In this document: positions 54,181 to 63,557 of the stretch, piece after piece
Position numbering within the stretch: position 1 is the stretch's first letter
Layout: each line of letters starts with the position of its first letter
From: Pseudarthrobacter sp. NIBRBAC000502770
GTDB taxonomy: Bacteria; Actinomycetota; Actinomycetes; Actinomycetales; Micrococcaceae
DNA: 64,000 bases
Direction of reading: 5' to 3'
NCBI RefSeq assembly: GCF_006517815.1
Contig: NZ_CP041198.1
Span: 2,418,001-2,482,000 of the forward strand
Made by a program: the position numbers and the translations under genes
Notes under the pieces: model-generated
The model's input: only the letters and a program-made list of their open reading frames with translations
Databases searched by the model: none
Told to the model about the DNA's origin: nothing

Positions 54181-54502
54181 ACGTCCCTCTCTTCATGGTC
54201 CCTGCCGAATCCTTCGATGCCGGTAGGCCCACTCCGAGATCCGACCCAATGAGAGTAGCTCAGTGGACGGACCAGCCCGCGCGATAGCGCAAACCCCGTC
54301 ACCCTCGCGCCGCCGTCAGGCCGTGCGGTGTGGCCGGCGATAGCCGCGGTGCCGGTCAGGTTTTCTGTCTGGCTGGTCCGGGTGTGGGCATATTAAGAGG
54401 ACTCGGGGCCTCGCCCCTCGCCCCTTCGTGTAGCGGGTTGCTTCCCGTTCCGAGGGGCTGAATGTTTCCCTGCGAATCGTTCCGCTTCGTGTTTCCCTGG
54501 CG

Positions 54503-54901
54503 GCTGCGCCGCCTGCTCCCGCGTGCCGCGGGCGCTGCGCGCTGCGCGCGCGGACGCCTGCGTGGCCGGCCGGGGTGCTTGTGCCCGGCGTCGGCCTTGC
54601 CCTGGTTCGCTGCGCTCACGACGGGACCGGTCCGTGGTGCGCTGCGGTGCACGTTTCGTTGGCTGGGACGCGGAGCGTCCCCTCGTCGAGTTTCCCTGCT
54701 CGTTGCTCGCGCCGTTGGCACGTTCCGCTGACTTCTCGTTGGTGCTTCTTGCTGGCGTGCGGCTACGCCGCAGGTGGGGTGCTCCAGGCCGGCGGTGTCT
54801 TGTCTTGGGGGCGGTGTCGCTGGTGCAGGGCTTCGCCCTGGGGGAGCTGGCGGTACGGTCATGCTTTTCGCTGGCGGTGTGTTCGTCGGGAGCGGCTGCG
54901 C
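54503..54901. repeat. cluster of GCTNCGC motifs (telomere-like)
   Basis: GCTNCGC occurs at 54503, 54534, 54541, 54609, 54762, 54830 and 54895, several inside small palindromes such as GGGCTTCGCCC. In linear replicons of actinobacteria, this motif forms the loops of terminal palindromes. The surrounding 54181-55492 has no gene with normal start signals; a long minus-strand open frame is Arg/Ala/Ser-rich and most likely spurious. Confidence 0.38.
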
Positions 54902-55492
54902 CGCAGAAAGCTTCATGGTCCCGGGATGCGTTCAGCTGACGGGACGGTGAACAATCCGCTGACTCTGTGGGCACTCCCCCGGCGCGGAGCGCCTCCAACC
55001 ACCACGCTGCTGGACCAACATTGCAGAGCCAGCCAGGCAGGCGTCCGCCCCGGCAGGGACAGCATCCCCAACACAGGTGACATGCACGCAGCACCGGCGC
55101 CGCCGCGTTAAAGGCCCGCCGCCAGGCGCCACCCCACTGACGCCAACCCACAGGCGTCACCACCTCCGGGACGGCCGCCGGCAGGCATTGAAGGCCCGCC
55201 GCAGGCGAAGACCCGGCTGCGCCAGCCCTGTTGGCAGAAAATTTCCCCAACCCTGACCGATTTGGAATCCAGCCGCACACTGTAAGGATGGACAGGCTAG
55301 ACCAATGATGCCTGCAAAATGACGAGCCTCAAATCTTCAGGTGTAGAGGTGAGAAGAGCCCGCGGGGCACGAAACCCGGCTTCCGGGGTTTTGGGTCGTT
55401 TTCCCAGTGTTTTTCCCGATCGCATGCGCCCCAAATAGCCCATGCGGGGTGCTAGGGGGCTGTCCTCCAGAAATCTGCGCATGTTCCGGGGC

Positions 55493-55663
55493 ATGGAACA
55501 GCTGATCTACCGCCTTGCCCGCGCCGGCGGCATCGATACAAACCCCACAACCTACACCCAACGGGCCGGGACTTTTGCTCCCGCGGTCGCCAACATGGGC
55601 ACCGCGACCTTCCCCGCGGCCCAGGGCTACGCACCCGCGACCACCGGTGGACCGACATGGTAG
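55493..55663 (+). CDS. small protein preceding replication-relaxation gene
   Basis: A 56-residue protein (MEQLIYRLARAGGIDTNPTT, then ANMGTATFPAAQGYAPAT). Its end overlaps the start of the next gene by seven bases. An alternative start is 12 nt earlier. Family not recognised. Confidence 0.55.
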   Translation: MEQLIYRLARAGGIDTNPTTYTQRAGTFAPAVANMGTATFPAAQGYAPATTGGPTW

Positions 55664-57039
55664 CCGCCATTCACGCCGCCACGTCCACCGCCCACGCCTC
55701 CTCGGTCCCGTCCGCCTGCACCGCCGCCGCGGTCGCCTGCCACAACCGGCAGGACCCGTACTGGGGCCAGCTGTGGGCGCCCGGGTCCCAAGCACTCTGG
55801 TTCACCCAGGCGATGGCCCGCCGGCGCAACGAGACGGTTGGTGCCGTGAACAAGAAGCTGCTCCCGGACGAGGAAACCGCGCTGCGCCAGCTCACCTCCC
55901 CGCGGGGCCGGGCCGATCGCCTGGCCGTCTGGGCGGTGCTGGATTCCTGGCGGACCGCGACCGCCGAACAGGTCGCCGCGTTCACCGGCTCCACCCTCTT
56001 CCTGGACCCGGCATACTCCACGCTCTCCGCGTCCTTCGCCCTCGGGCTGCTGGACCTGGGCACCTACTCCCACCCGCTGTCGAGGTTCGGGCTGGCCCGC
56101 AACAGCGTGTACCGGCCGGCGAACTCGGCCGTCTTCGACAAGCTCATCGCACCGACCCTGACCTGGCCGGAGTGGGCGTCGGTGACCGGCGGCATGCCCT
56201 GGTCCTCCGGCGGCCAGTACGACCGGCACAATGTCCTTGCCGCCGAGCTGGCGCTGCGCGCGGCAGAGTTCCTGCAGCTGGGTGCGGTCATGGGCGAGAA
56301 GTTCGCCACCGTTGACCTGCTCGCCGGCACCGGGCTGCGTAAGACGGTGAAGAATCCGGACAACCGCCGCGCCGACGGCGTCCTCATCCGTCCCGACGGG
56401 ATGCGCATCGCCTACGAACTGACCGCCTCGGCGTCGACCGGATTCGAGAACAAGATCCGCCGCTGGGCACAGCTGATCAACGACCGGCCGCTGGAGACCT
56501 CCGGGTTGACCGTTCTGTTCATCGCCGCCCCGCACCCCGACCGGTCACGGCACACCTCTGCGGATCCGCGGCACGAGATCTACAAGCGCATGGCCAAGGT
56601 CCTGCGCGAATTCCCGTCCACCGGTACGGACTCCCCCGCCGCCCGGATAGGGATCGCGCACTGGGAGGAATACTTCCCGGCCGAGCACGTCCTGTCCGAA
56701 GAGTTCCTGAACCTCACCGCCGACTTCGCCCTCGGCTCCGGCACCGGCCCGGACCGGTGGGTCCAGCGCGACCTGCTCTCCGACTACGACTTCACCCCGT
56801 GGGACACGTTCGACCCGATGGCCGTCGTGGACAACGCCCCGATGCTCGCCGCGACCCCGCACTGGATGCGCCAGGGCGACCACACCCACCTGATCGGATC
56901 CCCGATGGGACGCGCCCGGACCGGTGTCCCGCACCCGGCACCGGTCCGGCCCGAGACGGTGAAGGGCCGCCCGCTCGGCGGCGCCGTCGGCAACGGCGGC
57001 CGCGCCAAACTCCCTCCCCGGCTCCGCGTCGAATACTGA
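55657..57039 (+). CDS. replication-relaxation family protein
   Basis: A 460-residue protein. After an Ala-rich head, a winged helix (about 100-160: LTSPRGRADRLAVWAVLDSW, FTGSTLFLDPAYSTLSASFA) and a nuclease-like domain follow, with NRRADGVLIRPDGMRIAYEL and FENKIRRWAQLI. This matches the replication-relaxation family, found on plasmids and integrative elements of Streptomyces and relatives; the second domain is PD-(D/E)xK-like. It may act at origin or transfer. It overlaps the small upstream gene; its stop TGATCA is shared with the convergent gene. Confidence 0.8.
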   Translation: MVAAIHAATSTAHASSVPSACTAAAVACHNRQDPYWGQLWAPGSQALWFTQAMARRRNETVGAVNKKLLPDEETALRQLTSPRGRADRLAVWAVLDSWRTATAEQVAAFTGSTLFLDPAYSTLSASFALGLLDLGTYSHPLSRFGLARNSVYRPANSAVFDKLIAPTLTWPEWASVTGGMPWSSGGQYDRHNVLAAELALRAAEFLQLGAVMGEKFATVDLLAGTGLRKTVKNPDNRRADGVLIRPDGMRIAYELTASASTGFENKIRRWAQLINDRPLETSGLTVLFIAAPHPDRSRHTSADPRHEIYKRMAKVLREFPSTGTDSPAARIGIAHWEEYFPAEHVLSEEFLNLTADFALGSGTGPDRWVQRDLLSDYDFTPWDTFDPMAVVDNAPMLAATPHWMRQGDHTHLIGSPMGRARTGVPHPAPVRPETVKGRPLGGAVGNGGRAKLPPRLRVEY

Positions 57040-57447
57040 TCAGGTTTGTGGAGGGGACCCCTTCCCGCCCCGGTTCTCCATTTCCCAAATGACTGCGGCG
57101 ACATCTTGGATACCCCGCACCTGCCTGACACCTGGCGCGGCCGGAGCCCTTACGAGCAGTTCGTGCGATACGAGTCGCACCCACAGCTCTGCTCGAAACT
57201 CGATCCCCTCGACCTCGAAGGAGAAGGAGACACACGGAATGGGGTAGTCATCACCATAGCTTTGCAATCGCTTGGACACATCAGTTATGACGTAGTCGGG
57301 GGTCTGATACAGCCCTCTTGATGCGCACCAGTTCTTGAGAGCACCCCTGACCCTGGCCTTGGCTGCAACGAGGGGATCAGCCCTTGCCACAGCTTCCTGG
57401 GCCGACCTCTCAGCGTTGATCTTCTCTGCCTCGTCGCGTAGTCCCAC
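57040..57447 (-). CDS. GLRDxAEK family protein, copy 1
   Basis: A 135-residue soluble protein starting VGLRDEAEKINAERSAQEAV with a helical head and a beta-rich second half (CVSFSFEVEGIEFRAELWVR). AAGGAAG lies before the GTG. Paralogue of 57552-57941 and of the broken gene at 49806. Family not recognised. Confidence 0.7.
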   Translation of the reverse strand: MGLRDEAEKINAERSAQEAVARADPLVAAKARVRGALKNWCASRGLYQTPDYVITDVSKRLQSYGDDYPIPCVSFSFEVEGIEFRAELWVRLVSHELLVRAPAAPGVRQVRGIQDVAAVIWEMENRGGKGSPPQT

Positions 57448-57551
57448 GTCGCTTCCTTTGCATGTTAGCATGCGGTTCTGCTCGCCACTTCCGGGTGGTC
57501 AATGGGTCCGGCGCAAAAACTGCTCTCCGGCCGGAGACGAGCATCGCTGGG

Positions 57552-57941
57552 TCACCACTTCTCGTGAAACTCGAGCGCCTTGGCGAGGGTTTCTTTATTT
57601 GTGACAAATGGCCCCGGGAATCCTCCGGGCTTCCGTACGCGAACTTGGTCAAGGCGTCCGATGGTTGAGCGGTCGTATGCCTGCACGTACCCATAGAAGG
57701 TAATGTCCTCCAGCTGGAACTCCACCTCCACCACGTACCACTGGTAAGTCTCCTCTGACTTCCAATAGTCGTTAAGCACCGTGTACGACTCAAAGGCGCT
57801 CATGTCGAGGGCTTCGCTGCACCATCTGGTGATAGCGTTAGGCACCCCGGCGAGCACCTCATCGCGGTAGATTCGGGCAGCCTCAGCCGCAGCAGCCCGG
57901 CCCTCCTTGATCAACTTCTCCGCGTCGTCCCTCAAGCCCAC
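57552..57941 (-). CDS. GLRDxAEK family protein, copy 2
   Basis: A 129-residue protein starting VGLRDDAEKLIKEGRAAAAE, same layout (helix, then YVVEVEFQLEDITFYGYVQA). AAGGAGG precedes the GTG. It lies 104 bp upstream of copy 1, in the same direction. The pair could be an immunity-like or phage-derived set, without proof. Confidence 0.7.
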   Translation of the reverse strand: MGLRDDAEKLIKEGRAAAAEAARIYRDEVLAGVPNAITRWCSEALDMSAFESYTVLNDYWKSEETYQWYVVEVEFQLEDITFYGYVQAYDRSTIGRLDQVRVRKPGGFPGPFVTNKETLAKALEFHEKW

Positions 57942-58061
57942 GGGCCCTCCTTCATCCGGCGGCCCCAGCCAACCAATTCCCATTGTTGTACGTCCTGCGG
58001 CGCCGAAAATAAAGGGTCTGTCGGCCCGCCGTGCGGCCCGGGTCTACGCATGTTCAGTGAC

Positions 58062-58205
58062 ATGAGCGGATAGGCTAAAGCCCCGAAAAAGAACGACAAC
58101 AAGCGGGTCATCGAGGGCTGGTTGAACGGTGACGGCGGCAAGGTCATGGCGCTGGCCATGATCGCCCTGGGGATCTGGTTTGTCGTCTCCCTGGTCTGGC
58201 ACTGA
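58062..58205 (+). pseudogene. small membrane peptide, start region altered
   Basis: A frame reads ATG AGC GGA TAG, then stays open to 58205 and encodes KKNDNKRVIEGWLNGDGGKV and a membrane helix ALAMIALGIWFVVSLVWH. The TAG is part of TAGGCT, a -10 element; 6 nt later, where a start codon is expected, there is CCG. So either the start codon was lost or the TAG is a nonsense codon. Confidence 0.4.
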
Positions 58206-58284
58206 GCATGAACGGCAGCTACGGACGGGCCGCGACCGGCCTGACAAACGACGCCTCCTTCGCCGCGAACGTGATCAGGGTGGA

Positions 58285-58361
58285 TATGTACATAAGGGCC
58301 CTGCTTCCCAGTGCTGGCACGGATCTTTATGACCGACCAGGTGGTCGGTCATGGTCGGCCA
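58285..58361 (-). repeat. inverted copy of the origin-like core
   Basis: On the minus strand: GACC repeats, CCAGCACTGGGAAGCAGG and GGGCCCTTATGTACATA, matching copy A at 47606-47695. It also contains GGTCGGTC in both orientations. The flanking 58206-58778 has no gene I can support. Confidence 0.5.
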
Positions 58362-58778
58362 TAGCCGCACCGAAAACGGTCGCAAAAGTTCTCCGCGCCC
58401 TTACAGCAGCTCTGCGCTCCCTGTTCCGGGCGCCCGGGCCGGCGGATCCCGCCTATACCGTTGAAGGGTGGAGGCCAACCGGCAGGCGTACACGGAAGGC
58501 ACACCGGCATCACAATTTACGAGGCGGACAGCACGGAGGCCAGTGTCTTCGCCAACGATTTCGACTGGCGAGCAACGCGACCACCCTGTGGTCCGGCAGG
58601 CCCACGGGGATTGGGCGGAAGTCACCGGCAACAGCTGATCCCGCACACAGCCGGGAGGCACAATCGCCGCAGCTTTTCCGGACCATCGCTGCCCGACTCG
58701 CGGGCACGGGAAAGCCCCGCCGCACGATGAGGTACGACGGGACTTTCTGAGACTGGGATCTTGAAAAGTCAGAAAACC

Positions 58779-59996
58779 CTACCCGTAGAGTTCGGCTGTC
58801 AGTCCTCCGTCACCGCCCGCAATCAACACCTTCCCGCTGTTCAAGACTGTCATCATATGAATCGATCTTCCAGCGGTCATAACGGCGGCGAGGTGCCATA
58901 ATCCCGACGCTGGGTCGTACGATTCCGCTGTCGAGAGAAGGTGACCGTACGGGTCGATGCCACCTGAGATGAGTACTTGGCCGTTAGGCAGGGTGACGGC
59001 AGCGGGTTCCACCCGTCCCGATGCCATGCTTTGGGCGGCTGTCCAGCTCCCCTTTTTGGGATCGTAGAGTTCGACACTGGCCTGTGTGGTACCCGACGAT
59101 TGGGACCCGTTGAGTCCGCCCGCTACAAGGATGCGGCCATCGGGAAGGATCGCGCTCGTAAAGGCCCATCGGGGCATGGACATACTTCCTGTGGCGGTCC
59201 ATGTGCCCTTTGAAGGGTCATAGATCTCGGCGCTACCCGTCAAGCCTCCAGAAGCGAGTTGTCCTCCGGATAGCAACACTTTGCCTCCGTGCAAAAGCGT
59301 CGCCTTAGCTCCGGAGCGCGGGGTAGTCAGGGCTCCCGTATATGACCATGTGTTGGTCGACGGGTCATAAAGCTCAGCGGTGGCCGCCGCATCGCCGTAA
59401 CCTCCGGCGACAAGCACTTTACCACTGGAAAGTAGGACTGCAGTGTGACCATTCCGCGAGGGGCTCAGGGTGTGGGCGGCCGGTGACCAACTGCCGGTGG
59501 CTGGATCGAAAATTTCGGCAGTATCCGCCGTACCTTGAAACCCTAGGTTTCCTCCTAGGAGCAGGACTCTGTTGTCCGGCAGCCAGGTGGCGGTGTGGTT
59601 CTGGCCCCTCTCTACCGACATCGGAGATACCGTCGTCCAAGAGTTCGAGGAAGGATGGTAAATCTCAGCGATGGATGTAGGAGATTCAAGCACCCCGTCC
59701 CCTCCTGCCACAAGCACGTCTCCGTTTTGGAGCTTGGTTGCAGTCCCACCGTCGTGAGGGGAGGACATCAGCCCAGCGGCGACCGTTCCGCTGGGGAACC
59801 TTGCCGGAGGACTGATGAGGTCATGAATGAAGGCTGCAGCCTGGGCCGTACTTCCCTTTGGGTAATCGAAGTGCGGACAGCCCATTGTCAGTATCTGCTT
59901 CATTATCAGAGCACACACAGACATCCCGGCGAGGTCGGGGCAGGCCTTGGTTCCCCCAAGCACCGCCCCAGCACAGTCCGAAGGGCAGCGGCGCAC
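58779..59996 (-). pseudogene. Kelch-repeat domain, 3' part of a split cutinase-Kelch gene
   Basis: The first 50 codons contain CPHFDYPKGSTAQAAAFIHD, which is the C-terminal end, with the catalytic His, of a cutinase. About seven Kelch/galactose-oxidase-like repeats follow (each GxxVLVAGG...AEIYDP...W), forming a beta propeller up to the stop at 58779. It has no start or ribosome site of its own. The upstream cutinase frame overlaps it by 91 bp in another frame. Confidence 0.82.
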
Positions 59997-60727
59997 TTGA
60001 CCACTTGAATGGGATTAGTCAGAGTCGAATTGCAGATCACGTCATTGACCAGACAGTAGCTGCGTGCCTTTGCCTGGAAATCTGCGGTAGGGACTGGTCT
60101 CGTTCCAAATATCCCGTGGCCGGCCGGTCGCATATAGTACGTCCCCTCATCGAGAGGGGAAGCTTTGGGATTGAAGTTGGGATCGCCGAACAGCGCAACG
60201 CCCACGACGCGGTTCTTCTGCGCAAGGGTCATCCGGTCGTAGACAGCCATCATGGCGTCCGCACCTTGCGAATACCCGGCAAGGACATAGGTTTCGCTCT
60301 TGCAGCGTGAAGCCAGATACTGGGTGGTTTTGGTGACGCCATCTTCAAAGCTGCCTGTGTATAGCGACTTCGATAAAAAGTCTGGGAATCCTATGTCCTG
60401 GTAGTCAATGCCATGCGGCTCAATGAAGGTGGAGGTTCCTGCGAACGAAGCTTTCAGATTGTCGAAGAAGCTTTGGAGGGTTGGGCCGAGAAATGGAGCA
60501 GCCCGGTTGTTGGCCAGATCACCGCTACCTGCCAGGCCGATAACTTGAATGCTATTCGAGCAAGGTTCTGCGGCCTCCGCAGAAGCGGGTGCAAGGACGG
60601 CCACGGGAGCAACCAGGGCGGCAGCGATGACGGACAATCCTGCCATTCTCGCGAACCATCTCTTTGCTCTTGTTCCGATGCGCGGCAGCTTTTGGCTCGG
60701 CTGCTGGGGAGGGTGCGGGAACTGCAT
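59906..60727 (-). pseudogene. cutinase, 5' part of a split cutinase-Kelch gene
   Basis: A signal peptide (about 1-53, cleavage after AEAA) precedes a cutinase fold: IQVIGLAGSGD at the start, GYSQGAD with nucleophile Ser153, and the Asp region SYCLVNDVICNS. The frame then runs into GRCLGEPRPAPTSPG and a stop, while the true continuation VLGGTKACPDLAGMSVCALI lies one frame away. The catalytic His is therefore missing from this product. GGAAG lies before the ATG. Confidence 0.82.
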
Positions 60728-61716
60728 GTCTTCCGCCGTTCTTCACCGGTTCGGCAGCTCCCAGCAGCCGCGGGTGTACGAGTGATGCTAGGAGCGGAAT
60801 GACGTCAGGACTAGGGCCAGCTTGCTCTCACTTGTGGACACGCCGGGAGACACGCCGAAAAATCTATCGACGCCGCCGTCCCATGACCGCATCGTTAGCC
60901 CCTCCTGTCTCTCTCCCAGACGCGCGAAAGCCCAAGGCACTTGTCAGCACGACGTGGCTTTAACGTCCCTGCAGGGGGCGTCCAGGGCCTAGTCCACGAG
61001 TATCCCTCATGAGCGGTTACCCCGCCGCTAAGGATGGCGACCACCAAGATCGGCACACCGCTGTGGCGGATCCTGCCGGCACCGGTTCCGAGCGAGACCC
61101 GAACCGTGTTGAGGAGTGTTCCGCGGCTGGTTGTCTGACGGGTGATCGATTCCCGGGTTGAAGTTCTCGTCCCAGATCGATGCCCGGGCAGAGCCGGTGC
61201 CCCGGCCTGGATCCGCATCGGGCAGGCGGCCTGGGCCCGAGCAATCGCAGTCTCGACGTCGGACAGGATGCCCCTCCGCACGACGGTGCCGTGCCAGACC
61301 GTTGGCCTTCAGCTTCCCCTCCGGAGCCGGGACTCAGACCTTCGGGCCGATCCCCCCGGGCCAAGCGGCTCTTTGGCGGTGTCATTGCAAGCAAACCGAA
61401 CTCAGCCGGTTTTCCATTCTCGGTTACCGGTTGGCCGACTCATCCCGTAAAGGGAGCGACGAATCCACAACTCAGCTGGGCGCGTTTGGGAGGGAAGAGG
61501 AAGTTCCCCTGTCGTCCTACAAAATGCACGCCTCCGCCTGAACAGGCCACCCGAGGCTGGCCAGCCCCCTCTACTCGGAGCCACAGGGCGGCATCCCACC
61601 TAAGATGTTCACTATGAAGCTCATCCAAAGCATCGAACTGCTGCACGGATGTGGCCGAAAGTGTTACCAAAGTGTTTATTCGGTCACTAGCAAGGCTCAA
61701 AAACCCTTGCAAACTG
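60728..61716. other. gap without supported genes
   Basis: About 1 kb of short frames in both directions, none with start signal and family match. A minus-strand stretch encoding WDENFNPGIDHPSDNQ could be a peptidase remnant. It ends at tRNA-Ala. Confidence 0.4.
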
Positions 61717-61789
61717 TGGAGCTAAGGAGATTCGAACTCCTGACCTCTTCGATGCGAACGAAGCGCTCTACCAACTGAGCTATAGCCCC
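61717..61789 (-). tRNA. tRNA-Ala (anticodon CGC)
   Basis: GGGGCTA acceptor pairs with TAGCTCC; the anticodon stem is CTTCG/CGAAG with loop TTCGCAT, anticodon CGC; T arm GGAG-TTCGAAT-CTCC. No CCA is encoded. Confidence 0.95.
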
Positions 61790-61909
61790 GGACGAATCCG
61801 CGTCCTGCAGGTTTGCTGCCTGCCGGTGCGGAACCGGTGTCCCTAGGCTACAAATTTTCGTAGCCCAACGCCAATTGACGCGCGGGAGCTGGGGCGGCGC
61901 CCCGCAACC

Positions 61910-62851
61910 CTATGCGCGGCGGCGCTGCAGGACGTCGTCGAGGTTGCTGAGGGCGCTTTGGGCTTTGGACAGCTGCTGCGCTTCCGTTGCGGCAGCTGCC
62001 TCAACGGCCGGAGCGGAAGTGGCGCCCTGTTTCAGCGAGGGCTTCCCCACTGCCTTTGGTGCTTCCGGGAGCTCCAGCGGCTTCGGTTCGGGACGCTCGG
62101 CCTTGGGAGCCTCAACATAGACGGGCTTGGGAACCTCTACGGGCTCCCATGGGGTGTTCAAGGGAACGGCAGGTGCGGACGCGCCTGCGCTGGTGTCGCC
62201 GGCCGCAATGGCGACGGCGAGGGCTGCTTCCCGCAGCTCCACAGCGGTCAGTGGCTTGGCCTTCGGCTCTCCTGCCTCGGCGTCGAAAAGCGGGCTGTCA
62301 CGCCGTGTGGGGGCGCTTTCGGGCTTCGGCGGGATTGCCTCGGCGGTGTCGGGACGGCGCGCCGGGGCGCTCATCGCGGAGCGGAAGGCGGCGTCCACCT
62401 TCGCCTTGCGGTCACGGACGGCGAGCCAGCGCAGCAGTGCCACGGACGCAACCGTCAGCAGGGTGCAGGTAAGCGGAAGGGCGGGCGAACCGATGCCGAA
62501 AAGAAGAATCACGCCGGAGATGAAGGCGGTGACGAGTGACAGCAGCCCCACGAGAGCCAACGATGTCCGGCCGTAGCGGATGCGGAACGGCGCCGCAGGT
62601 GGAGTACTTGCAGTGCCGGCAGCGGATGCGGCGCTCTTCCTGGGTTCCATGGCTTTCTCCTGCTGGGCGGCGACGTTTCGGACCAGGCCGGACTGGGGGT
62701 CCGGCCTCTCATCGGCGGGGGCGTCTGCGAGGAAATCGACGGCGGGCTGGAACTTTTGCCGGCGGTTCCGGAGGACGTAGGGGGCAACCCACACAATCCA
62801 GAGCGCGACGGCAACCACAAGGATCACTGAGCTGCTAAGGGGGAAGTCCAC
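61910..62851 (-). CDS. SepX/GlpR-like divisome membrane protein
   Basis: A 313-residue protein: one N-terminal helix (SVILVVAVALWIVWVAPYVL) followed by RNRRQ, a linker, two more helices (about 102-145) and a long Pro/Ala/Glu-rich tail. Known actinobacterial SepX/GlpR proteins have this topology and sit next to rimJ and galU, as here. In Streptomyces and Corynebacterium they stabilise the FtsZ ring and cell envelope growth. TACGGT lies 7 nt before the GTG. Assignment rests on topology and gene order. Confidence 0.8.
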   Translation of the reverse strand: MDFPLSSSVILVVAVALWIVWVAPYVLRNRRQKFQPAVDFLADAPADERPDPQSGLVRNVAAQQEKAMEPRKSAASAAGTASTPPAAPFRIRYGRTSLALVGLLSLVTAFISGVILLFGIGSPALPLTCTLLTVASVALLRWLAVRDRKAKVDAAFRSAMSAPARRPDTAEAIPPKPESAPTRRDSPLFDAEAGEPKAKPLTAVELREAALAVAIAAGDTSAGASAPAVPLNTPWEPVEVPKPVYVEAPKAERPEPKPLELPEAPKAVGKPSLKQGATSAPAVEAAAATEAQQLSKAQSALSNLDDVLQRRRA

Positions 62852-62932
62852 ACTCAAAACCGTATGAGCATCATGCCTGCTCAGGCCGCATTAGCAGCGG
62901 TGTGTCGTGTCCGCATAGGCAAACCGTTGGAT

Positions 62933-63553
62933 TTATGACCGGCGCGATGCCAGCCACGGGCCCAGCAGGCCTTCCGGGACCTCTTCCGAGGTGAGCGCAA
63001 ACGACCTGTGGTCAGCCCATTTGCCGTTGATGTGCAGGAAACGGGGCCGGTAGCCCTCGTCCCTGAACCCCAGCTTCTCCACCACCCGCAGGCTCGGGCC
63101 GTTCTCGGGCCGGATGTTGATTTCCATCCGGTGCAGCCCGAGCGCCCGGAAGCAGTGGTCCGTTACCAGCGCCACGGATGTGGGGGCTATCCCGCGCCCG
63201 GCCCGGGACTGGTCCACCCAATAGCCCAACGTAGCCATCATCGCCGAACCCCAGACGATCGAAGACACTGTCAACTGGCCCACGATGGCCGGGCTCCGCA
63301 GACCCTGCCTCCACTCGGTGATGAGGAAGGGAAGCGCGGTGGCCTGGGCGGCCTGGATATTCAGGGACCGCACCATGTGCCGGTAGTCAGGAAGTCCGCC
63401 CTGCGGGTCCGGGTTGGAGGCCTCCCACGGCGCCAGCCACTCGCTGTTCCGGTACCGAACTTCGGTCCACTCTTTTTTGTCGCGGTACCGGATGGGCCGC
63501 AGGACCAGGTCGCCGCACTCAAGGGTGACCGGCCAGATGGTTCCAGTGCGCAC
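62933..63553 (-). CDS. RimJ/RimL-like GNAT acetyltransferase
   Basis: A 206-residue GNAT protein: LVLRPIRYRDKKEWTEVRYR at the start, WVDQSRAGRGIAPTSVALVT forming the acetyl-CoA site, MEINIRPENGPSLRVVEKLG and FRDEGYRPRFLHINGKWADH at the end, typical of ribosomal-protein alanine acetyltransferases. The GTG start lies 4 bp after the galU stop. It is between galU and sepX/glpR, the usual order. Confidence 0.92.
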   Translation of the reverse strand: MRTGTIWPVTLECGDLVLRPIRYRDKKEWTEVRYRNSEWLAPWEASNPDPQGGLPDYRHMVRSLNIQAAQATALPFLITEWRQGLRSPAIVGQLTVSSIVWGSAMMATLGYWVDQSRAGRGIAPTSVALVTDHCFRALGLHRMEINIRPENGPSLRVVEKLGFRDEGYRPRFLHINGKWADHRSFALTSEEVPEGLLGPWLASRRS

Positions 63554-63557
63554 GGCG

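Noticed and set aside
54393..55280. Long minus-strand open frame of about 295 codons
   Set aside because: Arg/Ala/Ser/Pro-rich throughout, no start signal or family, and explained by high GC and the GCTNCGC-rich DNA.
60895..61617. Overlapping frames between the cutinase gene and tRNA-Ala
   Set aside because: No start signals, no family match, codon use changes frame constantly; at most gene debris.
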